Shown here: positions 1-4,589 of the stretch, piece after piece
Position numbering within the stretch: the stretch's first letter is position 1
Layout: every line of letters begins with the position of its first letter
Source: Solirubrobacterales bacterium
GTDB lineage: Bacteria > Actinomycetota > Thermoleophilia > Solirubrobacterales > Solirubrobacteraceae
DNA length: 5,844 nucleotides
Direction of reading: 5' to 3'
Assembly: GCA_016215085.1 (NCBI GenBank)
Contig: JACRMD010000274.1
Span: 3,332 to 9,175 of the forward strand
Translations under genes and position numbers: made by a program
Notes under the pieces: generated by a model
Told to the model about the DNA's origin: nothing
What the model saw: the letters and a program-made list of their open reading frames with translations, nothing else
The model's database searches: none

Positions 1-1219
1 ACAGCGCCCACGGCGGCACCGCCGCCCCGGCGCCGCCGCTCGCCTTGGGGATCGGGTCGGGGTCGCGCAGCTCGAGCGCCTCGACCTTGGCGGTGTCCTT
101 GAACACCGGCTGGCGGCCGAAGGCCGCGAACCGCGCGGCGTCGCCCGGCGCCAGCCGTTGCGGCCCCTCGATGCGGATCGAGCCCGGCACGAAGACCGGC
201 ACGACGTCGGTGCTGCGGATGCGGCCGCCGTCGGCGCGCAGCAGCCGGAAGCCGTGCCAGTAGCCGTGGTCGGTGCCCACCGGGCCGGTCGTGTAGAGCT
301 CGCCGCCGGCGCCGCCGTCGATGAAGTACGGCACACCGCCCCGGCCCTCGTACTGGAACTGGCCCTTGATGTGGCCGACGAAGACGCCGTCGACGCCGGT
401 CTCCTGCGCGATCCGCTCGAAGGTGTCGTTGTCAGTCGTCGCGCCCTTGCCCATCACGTGCTGGCGCGCGGTCGTGTCGGTGTAGCTCTGGTCGCGCGGG
501 TCCCGCGTGGGCATGTGCATGACGACGAACGCCGCGCGGCCGTCGCGCTGGGCCTCGGCGGCCTTCGCGCGCAGGAAGTCGAACTGGGTGCCCGAGGAGC
601 CGTCGGCGCGCGCCTGGTAGGGGTCGCAGCCGGTCAGCGACCAGCACGAGTTGTCCAGGAAGATCCACCGCGCCGGGCCGACGTCGACGGCGTAGGTGCC
701 CGCCGCGCCCGCCGGGTCGTCGGCGGGCCGCTGCAGCGGCGCGAACGGCGCGCGCCGGTAGGGCGGCGCGTCGCCCATCGGGTACGGCCGGCCGGCGAAG
801 ACCGACTTGTAGGGGTCCAGCGAGTCGGGCGTGGTGCCGCCGAACAGGCCGATCGTCCCGCCGGGCACCCCCGGCGGCGCGTTGCGATCGTGGTTGCCGA
901 CGCCGGCGAGGTACGGCACCCCTGCGCGGTCGAACGCGTCCATGACGGCCTGCCACGCGCCGAGCTGGTCGGGCTCGCCGTCGTTGGCCTTGTCGCCGGA
1001 CGTCGTCACCAGCGCGGGCCGGTAGCGCGCGACCTCCTCGACCACCTTCGGCAGGATCGTCGCGCCGTCGGCGTCGTTGACGTGCTCCTCGCCGAAGTGG
1101 GCGAACAGCGTGCCCGGGCCGCCGGCCGGCGGCCATGGGCGGTCGGCGACCTCGGCACGCGCCGGCGCGGCCACGAGCAGCAGCGCGGCGGCGAGTGCCC
1201 CTACATGGTGGACTCCCAC
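1..1219 (-). CDS. Secreted calcineurin-like metallophosphoesterase (3' end outside window)
   Basis: A probable exported phosphoesterase; the substrate cannot be told from sequence. About 406 residues are visible and the frame runs off the left edge without a stop. Residues 1-22 look like a signal peptide (MGVHHV, an Ala/Leu core, then APARA before EV). Metallophosphoesterase motifs follow in order: HFGEEH at 41-46 in the place of the metal-binding DxH motif, SGDKAND at 74-80, GNHD at 108-111, MHMP at 234-237 and VGHIKG around 281-286. The last visible residues are Gly/Ala/Pro-rich, as in a linker. The GTG at 1219 is chosen because it puts the hydrophobic segment at the N-terminus. No clear ribosome-binding site precedes it, and an in-frame GTG at 1267 would add 16 polar residues. 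It is divergent from the NlpC/P60-like gene. The family call is firm; the start is moderate. Confidence 0.88.
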   Translation of the reverse strand, partial: MGVHHVGALAAALLLVAAPARAEVADRPWPPAGGPGTLFAHFGEEHVNDADGATILPKVVEEVARYRPALVTTSGDKANDGEPDQLGAWQAVMDAFDRAGVPYLAGVGNHDRNAPPGVPGGTIGLFGGTTPDSLDPYKSVFAGRPYPMGDAPPYRRAPFAPLQRPADDPAGAAGTYAVDVGPARWIFLDNSCWSLTGCDPYQARADGSSGTQFDFLRAKAAEAQRDGRAAFVVMHMPTRDPRDQSYTDTTARQHVMGKGATTDNDTFERIAQETGVDGVFVGHIKGQFQYEGRGGVPYFIDGGAGGELYTTGPVGTDHGYWHGFRLLRADGGRIRSTDVVPVFVPGSIRIEGPQRLAPGDAARFAAFGRQPVFKDTAKVEALELRDPDPIPKASGGAGAAVPPWAL

Positions 1220-1367
1220 GGCCGCGCAGTCTGACGACGACGCACCGGATTCGCGCCGGTCGTTCACAGGAGTTACACGCGCTCGAACCTCCAGGCGCGA
1301 CGCAGGAGTCCGTGCAAGCCCGCGCGCGACCCGGGAGGCGAAGGGTCGGCGCCGAACTCCCCGAACG
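1220..1367. other. Divergent intergenic region between two secreted-protein genes
   Basis: These 148 bases must carry the promoters of both the metallophosphoesterase and the NlpC/P60-like gene, unless the phosphoesterase starts at 1267. I see no convincing -10/-35 pair. The least GC-rich spot, around 1262-1278, has the imperfect direct repeat GTTCACA / GTTACAC, which could be promoter or operator DNA but is weak. GGGAGG at 1333-1338 is too far from the ATG at 1368 to be its ribosome-binding site. Confidence 0.4.
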
Positions 1368-1904
1368 ATGTCCCGCCGCACGCTCGCCGCGTTCGCGCTC
1401 GCCGTTCTCGTCGTCGTGCCCACCCGGGCCCACGCCGAGGTGGGAGGCGGCAGCGCGAACGCGGCGAGCGGCGGGACCGCCTACGTGACGCCGCCCACGC
1501 CGGGGACGATCACCCCGGACGGCCTGGCGGTCGCCCCCGGCGGCGCGCCGCCGCAGGTCGCGGCGATCATCGCGTGGGGCAACCGGATCGCCAAGCGGCC
1601 CTACCGCTACGGCGGCGGCCACCGTCGCTTCACCGACACCGCCTACGACTGCTCGGGCTCCATCTCCTACGCCCTGCGCGGCGCGGCGCTGCTCAAGGCG
1701 CCGCTGGACTCGACCGCGTTCATGGACTGGGGCGACGCCGGCCCGGGCCTGTGGGTGAGCGTCTACGCCAACCGCGGCCACGCGTACATCTTGGTCGCCG
1801 GCCTGCGGTTCGACACCAGCGGCCGCACGACGGCGGGCTCGCGCTGGCAGCTCGCGCCGCGCAGCGCCAAGGGCTTCGCCGTGCGCCACCCGCGCGGGCT
1901 CTAG
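1368..1904 (+). CDS. Small secreted NlpC/P60-like (C40) cysteine peptidase-type protein
   Basis: Encodes 178 residues, probably an exported cell-wall hydrolase of the NlpC/P60 fold, which cleaves peptide bonds in peptidoglycan stems. Residues 1-23 are a clear signal peptide (MSRRTLAAF, a hydrophobic core, then TRAHA before EV). A Gly/Pro/Thr-rich linker runs to about residue 62. The catalytic core follows: PYRYGGGH at 78-85, YDCSGSISYAL at 93-103 with candidate nucleophile Cys95, and NRGHAYILVAG at 135-145 with candidate His138. The usual third polar residue is not obvious; Asp149 in RFDTS is the best candidate. There is no separate binding domain, so the protein is short for a C40 peptidase. 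The ATG at 1368 is preferred over the longer open frame (from 1077) because it starts the signal peptide; its ribosome-binding site is weak. Its TAG overlaps the stop of the convergent zip gene. Confidence 0.82.
   Translation: MSRRTLAAFALAVLVVVPTRAHAEVGGGSANAASGGTAYVTPPTPGTITPDGLAVAPGGAPPQVAAIIAWGNRIAKRPYRYGGGHRRFTDTAYDCSGSISYALRGAALLKAPLDSTAFMDWGDAGPGLWVSVYANRGHAYILVAGLRFDTSGRTTAGSRWQLAPRSAKGFAVRHPRGL
1901..1904. other. Shared CTAG palindrome: overlapping convergent stop codons
   Basis: The plus-strand NlpC/P60-like gene ends in TAG at 1902-1904, and the minus-strand zip gene ends in TAG read from 1903 to 1901. Both stops lie in one CTAG, so the two coding regions overlap tail to tail by four bases. 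There is no space for an intergenic terminator, and each transcript must extend antisense into the other gene or end inside coding sequence. Confidence 0.95.
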
Positions 1905-2647
1905 TGCCCGGCGGCGCTGGCGATCGCCAGCATCATCGCGGCGCCTGAGGCCGTCACCAGGAACGACCCGAGCGCCGGCAGCCGGTGCGCGGCCGGCAGC
2001 AGGTGCGTCGCGGCCGCGTAGAGGAACAGGCCGCTGAAGAAGCCCAGCGTGAGCGGCAGCACCTCGTCGGGCACCGGCAGGAACGTGCCGACCAGCGCGC
2101 CGGCGAGCGGCGCGGTGGCGACCGCGACCAGCCAGCGCCGCGAGCGGTCGGTCGGGTGGCGGGCCGCGGTGAGCAGCGTGACGGTGTTCAGGCCGTCGGA
2201 GAAGTCGTGGACGATGACCGCCAGCGCGATCAGCAGGCCGACGGCGTGGTCGACCTGGAAGCCCAGGCCGATCGCCAGGCCGTCGAAGAAGCTGTGCGCG
2301 ACGAAGCCCGCCGCGCCGACGACGCCCGACGCCGACGGCGGGACCGCCGCGCCCGGATGCTCGTGGTGGTGGTCGCCGCAGTCCTCGTGGCGGTGGGCGA
2401 AGCGCTCGGCCGCGTTGAACACCAGGAACCCGGCGAGCACCGCGCCGAACGGCACCGCCATGCCCATGCCGTGCTCCTCGGCGTGGTCCAGCGCCTCGGG
2501 CAGCAGGTCGAACAGCGCGGCGCCGAGCACGACGCCGCCGGCCAGCGCCATCAGCCACTCGATGCGCGTGGGCCAGCGCAGCGCGGCGAGGCCGCCCGCC
2601 ATCGTCGAGGCGAAGGTGACGCCCGAGAGCAGCAGCGCGGCGGTCAT
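1901..2647 (-). CDS. ZIP-family divalent metal (probably zinc) importer
   Basis: A 248-residue integral membrane protein of the ZIP family, which carries Zn(II) or related divalent cations toward the cytoplasm. About eight hydrophobic segments are readable, with a His-rich loop at about 85-97 (HRHEDCGDHHHEH) between the third and fourth, the usual variable metal-binding loop. The two signature helices are HSFFDGLAIG (118-127) and HDFSDGLNTV (147-156). In both, the usual Glu of the H-x-x-x-E/EG signature is Asp (D122 and D151), which may mark a subfamily or altered metal preference. The ATG at 2647 overlaps the regulator's TGA as ATGA, and GGAG 8 nt upstream supports it. An in-frame ATG at 2674 would add nine charged residues and is less likely. 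Co-transcription with the Fur/Zur-type gene points to zinc. Confidence 0.9.
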   Translation of the reverse strand: MTAALLLSGVTFASTMAGGLAALRWPTRIEWLMALAGGVVLGAALFDLLPEALDHAEEHGMGMAVPFGAVLAGFLVFNAAERFAHRHEDCGDHHHEHPGAAVPPSASGVVGAAGFVAHSFFDGLAIGLGFQVDHAVGLLIALAVIVHDFSDGLNTVTLLTAARHPTDRSRRWLVAVATAPLAGALVGTFLPVPDEVLPLTLGFFSGLFLYAAATHLLPAAHRLPALGSFLVTASGAAMMLAIASAAGH

Positions 2648-3033
2648 CGCGCGTTCTCCACGCACGCGGGACACAGCCCCGAGAACACCAGCGTGTGCCC
2701 GGTGATGACGAAGTCGGTCTGCTCGGCCACGTGCGGCAGGACGGCCCGCACGGCGCAGCCCGGGACCTCCCCGACCGTGCCGCAGCGGTCGCAGCGCACG
2801 TGCTCGTGGTGGTCGCCGGCCGCCTCGTAGCGCGCCTTGCCGTCGCCGAGCTCGACCCGGCGCACCGCCCCGTCGGCCTCGAGCCGCGCCAGCGCGCGGA
2901 ACACGGACGAGTAGTCGGCGGCGACGCCCTGCCCGTGCAGGGCCGCGAGCACCTCGTCGATCGCCCAGTCGTGGCGGCCGCTCTCGCGCAGGAGGGCGGC
3001 GACGGCGTCACGGACGTGGCTCGGGCGGGGCAC
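2644..3033 (-). CDS. Fur/Zur-family metal-responsive transcriptional regulator
   Basis: A 129-residue Fur-superfamily repressor, near the usual size. Residues 1-70 form the winged-helix DNA-binding domain, with YSSVFRALARLEADG (41-55) matching the family's TVYRAL recognition-helix region. The dimerisation and metal domain follows: the His cluster DHHEH at 74-78, C81xxC84 in RCDRCG, GHTLVFSG at 112-119, and C121xxC124 near the C-terminus. The two CxxC pairs are the structural zinc site of Fur, Zur and PerR proteins; the His cluster is in the regulatory-site region. Sensor specificity cannot be proved from motifs. Placement between a ZIP importer and a His-rich CDF exporter makes zinc sensing (Zur) most likely, with nickel or manganese as alternatives. 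The GTG at 3033 begins the conserved N-terminus and may be a leaderless start. It overlaps zip by ATGA and probably regulates itself. Confidence 0.9.
   Translation of the reverse strand: MPRPSHVRDAVAALLRESGRHDWAIDEVLAALHGQGVAADYSSVFRALARLEADGAVRRVELGDGKARYEAAGDHHEHVRCDRCGTVGEVPGCAVRAVLPHVAEQTDFVITGHTLVFSGLCPACVENAR
2645..2659 (-). promoter_or_regulatory. Ribosome-binding site and ATGA stop/start overlap of fur-zip
   Basis: GGAGAA (2659-2654) lies within the last codons of the regulator and ends 6 nt before the zip ATG. The regulator's TGA (2646-2644) shares bases with that ATG (2647-2645). This arrangement is typical of translational coupling and fixes the zip start at 2647. Confidence 0.8.
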
Positions 3034-3039
3034 GGGTCC

Positions 3040-3069
3040 ACTGTAGCGTTTCGCAACTCGCTTGCGCAA
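3040..3069 (-). promoter_or_regulatory. Candidate promoter of fur-zip, probably leaderless
   Basis: On the minus strand TACAGT (3045-3040) fits the TANNNT -10 consensus and is followed by 6 nt before the GTG at 3033, placing transcription start at or beside the start codon. TTGCGC (3069-3064) lies 18 nt upstream as a -35 that matches the first three bases of TTGACA. The only purine-rich stretch before the GTG, GTGGA, is a weak ribosome-binding site. The hexamers are seen directly; the transcription start is inferred. Confidence 0.55.
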
Positions 3070-3084
3070 CCGGCTTGCGTCAAG
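3045..3084. promoter_or_regulatory. Three tandem TTG(A)CGCAAG-like elements, candidate Fur/Zur operator
   Basis: Read on the minus strand, three imperfect copies follow each other: CTTGACGCAAGCCG (3084-3071), GTTGCGCAAGCGA (3070-3058) and GTTGCGAAACGCT (3057-3045). Their TTG triplets are 14 and 13 nt apart. The first holds the inverted repeat CTTG-ACG-CAAG and the second the perfect palindrome TTGCGCAA. The array covers the putative -35 and spacer of fur-zip and lies about 58-97 nt upstream of the exporter start. This placement suits binding by the adjacent regulator, repressing one side and perhaps activating the other. The sequence differs from the AT-rich Zur boxes of other bacteria, so the assignment rests on position and symmetry. 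Confidence 0.5.
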
Positions 3085-3128
3085 CGCGCGGCGGCCCGCT
3101 CCGGCGGCGAGCCACCGGCCGCGGGCCG

Positions 3129-3141
3129 TACCCTGCGCGAC
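3129..3141 (+). promoter_or_regulatory. Candidate -10 element of the CDF exporter, probably leaderless
   Basis: TACCCT (3129-3134) fits TANNNT and ends 7 nt before the GTG at 3142, so transcription would begin next to the start codon. No ribosome-binding site precedes that GTG. At 16-18 bp spacing there is no recognisable -35 hexamer (the DNA around 3105-3112 is GC-only apart from one A), as might be expected of an activator-dependent promoter. Confidence 0.4.
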
Positions 3142-4083
3142 GTGGGCCACGAGCACGACCACCACGGCCACCACGGCCACGACCATGCGCACGTCCACGT
3201 GGACCCCGCGACCGCCGACCGCGGCCCGCTGGCGATCGCGCTGGCGATCATCCTCGTGTTCATGGTGGTCGAGGTCGTCGCGGGCCTCGTCGCCGACTCC
3301 GTCGCGCTGCTCTCGGACGCGGCCCACATGCTCACCGACGCCGGGGCCATCGGCCTCGCCCTCGTGGCCGCCAGGCTCGCCTCGCGCCCGGCGCGCGGGC
3401 CGTTCACGTTCGGCCTCGGGCGGGCGGAGGTGCTCTCGGCGCAGGTCAACGGCGCCGTCCTGCTCGCGCTGGCCGCCGTGCTCGGCTACGAGGCCCTCGG
3501 CCGCCTGGCCGACCCGCCCGACGTCGAGGGCGGCCTGGTCATCGTCGTCGGCGCCGCCGGCGCGGTCGCCAACGTCGCGGCCGCCTTCGCGCTGGCGCGC
3601 GCCTCGCGGCGCTCGCTCAACGTCGAGGGCGCGATGGCGCACGTGATGACCGACCTGTACGGGTCGGTCGCCGCGATCGTCGCCGGCGTGCTGGTCGTCA
3701 CCGCCGGCTTCGAGCTCGCCGACCCGATCGCGGCGCTCGTGGTCGTCGCGCTCATGCTGCGCTCGTCGTGGTACCTGCTGCGGGCCTCGGGCCGGGTGCT
3801 CCTGGAGGCGGCGCCCACGGGCATCGACGTGCAGGCCGTGGGGACGCGCATGAGCCGCCACCCCGGCGTCGTCGAGGTCCACGACCTCCACGTCTGGGAG
3901 CTCACCAGCGACTTCCCGGCGCTGGCCGCCCACGTGATGGTCGCCTCGGGCGCCGACTGCCACAGCATCCGCCGCGAGCTCGAGGCCGTGCTGCGCCAGG
4001 ACTTCGACATCGAGCACACCACGCTGCAGGTCGACCACGCCCCCGCGCCGGGCCTCGTCCAGCTCGAGCCGCGCGCGCACTGA
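3142..4083 (+). CDS. Cation diffusion facilitator (CDF) zinc/divalent metal exporter
   Basis: A 313-residue CDF antiporter of the CzcD/ZitB type, which expels Zn(II) or similar cations from the cytoplasm in exchange for protons. It starts with a His-rich cytoplasmic tail (GHEHDHHGHHGHDHAHVHVD, 2-21), followed by about six transmembrane helices from roughly 28 to 215. The transport site shows the zinc-type pairs H62-x3-D66 in the second helix (SDAAHMLTD) and H167-x3-D171 in the fifth (AHVMTD). A cytoplasmic domain of about 95 residues closes the protein, with VHDLHVWELTSD (246-257), HVMV (264-267) and a late IEHTTLQVD (290-298), all typical of CDF C-terminal domains. The GTG at 3142 gives the expected short His-rich start; there is no ribosome-binding site. 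It is divergent from the Fur/Zur-type gene and probably under its control. Confidence 0.93.
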   Translation: MGHEHDHHGHHGHDHAHVHVDPATADRGPLAIALAIILVFMVVEVVAGLVADSVALLSDAAHMLTDAGAIGLALVAARLASRPARGPFTFGLGRAEVLSAQVNGAVLLALAAVLGYEALGRLADPPDVEGGLVIVVGAAGAVANVAAAFALARASRRSLNVEGAMAHVMTDLYGSVAAIVAGVLVVTAGFELADPIAALVVVALMLRSSWYLLRASGRVLLEAAPTGIDVQAVGTRMSRHPGVVEVHDLHVWELTSDFPALAAHVMVASGADCHSIRRELEAVLRQDFDIEHTTLQVDHAPAPGLVQLEPRAH

Positions 4084-4150
4084 GCAGCTTTCGAGAAGCC
4101 ACCGGGGCGGGTCGCGGTCAGGATGGCCGCCGATCCCTCAACCCACCCCC

Positions 4151-4155
4151 GGAGG
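4151..4155 (+). promoter_or_regulatory. Ribosome-binding site of the VOC gene
   Basis: GGAGG is followed by five bases and the ATG at 4161. It is the strongest Shine-Dalgarno sequence in the window, it fixes the VOC start against a much longer open frame upstream, and it contrasts with the two leaderless-looking genes nearby. Confidence 0.85.
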
Positions 4156-4160
4156 TCACC

Positions 4161-4589
4161 ATGTTGCAGCAGCTCAGCCACGTCAACGTCTGGGTCGACG
4201 ACCAGGACGAGGCGCTGGCCTTCTACACCGAGAAGCTCGGGCTCGAGGTCCGCGAGGACGTCACGCTCGCCGAGCTCCCGGGCTTCCGCTGGCTGACCGT
4301 CGGCGTGCCCGGCCAGCCCGGCGCCGCGCTGGCGCTGATGGAGGTGCCCGGCCCGCCGGTCTTCGAGCCCGACACCGCCGCCGCGGTCCGGGCCGTGATG
4401 GCCAAGGGCGTCGCCGGCGGGCTGTTCTTCGCCACCGACGACTGCCGCGCGACGTGCGAGCAGCTCAAGGCGCGCGGCGTGCAGCTCAGCGAGGAGCCGC
4501 AGGAGCGGCCCTACGGCGTCGACGCGGCCCTGCGCGACCCGTTCGGCAACAACATCCGCGTCGTCCAGGCGACGCCGGTGCCCGCCTAG
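4161..4589 (+). CDS. VOC-superfamily (glyoxalase/bleomycin-resistance fold) protein
   Basis: A 142-residue protein with two beta-alpha-beta-beta-beta modules, the vicinal-oxygen-chelate fold. The first module opens with LSHVNVWVDDQDEALAFYTE (5-24); the second runs from about GGLFFATDDC (86-95) through ERPYGVDAALRDPFGN (115-130). Of the four classic metal-ligand positions, H7 and E61 are present. The His usually at the start of the second module seems replaced by Gly/Leu near 87-88, and the Glu of the terminal GN-x-IE motif is Arg133 in NNIRVVQ. So a glyoxalase I-type metal site looks incomplete and the substrate is unknown. It could be a binding protein or a small-molecule enzyme of a related subfamily. 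It lies 77 bp after the CDF exporter with no evident promoter or terminator between, so co-transcription is possible. Its TAG overlaps the stop of the convergent amidase gene. Confidence 0.88.
   Translation: MLQQLSHVNVWVDDQDEALAFYTEKLGLEVREDVTLAELPGFRWLTVGVPGQPGAALALMEVPGPPVFEPDTAAAVRAVMAKGVAGGLFFATDDCRATCEQLKARGVQLSEEPQERPYGVDAALRDPFGNNIRVVQATPVPA
4586..4589. other. Second shared CTAG palindrome: overlapping convergent stop codons
   Basis: The VOC gene ends in TAG at 4587-4589 and the minus-strand amidase gene ends in TAG read from 4588 to 4586. As at 1901-1904, the tail-to-tail genes overlap by the four bases of one CTAG, leaving no intergenic DNA for a terminator. Confidence 0.95.

Noticed and set aside
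158..1234. Plus-strand open frame of 358 codons opposite the phosphoesterase
   Set aside because: It is the antisense shadow of the metallophosphoesterase, whose ordered catalytic motifs and signal peptide are on the minus strand; the plus translation is Arg/Val/Ala-rich without motifs.
1077..1367. N-terminal extension of the NlpC/P60-like frame
   Set aside because: The extension overlaps the divergent phosphoesterase and would bury a clear signal peptide inside the protein.
1312..1488. Small plus-strand frame from a GTG preceded by GGAG
   Set aside because: It would encode about 58 Arg/Pro/Ala-rich residues overlapping the NlpC/P60-like signal peptide in another frame, with no recognisable features.
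3150..3204. GC-rich CAC/CCACGG short repeats at the start of the CDF gene
   Set aside because: They encode the His-rich N-terminal tail and are explained by codon repetition, not by a separate DNA repeat element.
432..3449. Minus-strand open frame of 1005 codons
   Set aside because: It crosses three well-supported genes in other frames and both strands. Its translation is Arg/Ala/Pro-rich low-complexity sequence with no family motifs, a usual effect of high GC.
3075..4160. N-terminal extension of the VOC frame
   Set aside because: The frame stays open upstream, but the translation is Arg/Pro-rich and overlaps the CDF gene. A strong GGAGG site and the conserved N-terminus fix the start at 4161.
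4084..4160. Possible terminator or promoter between the CDF and VOC genes
   Set aside because: Only an imperfect GC-rich complementarity (GGGTCG with CGATCCC) and a lone CAGGAT without a -35 at proper spacing are visible; neither is good enough to call.
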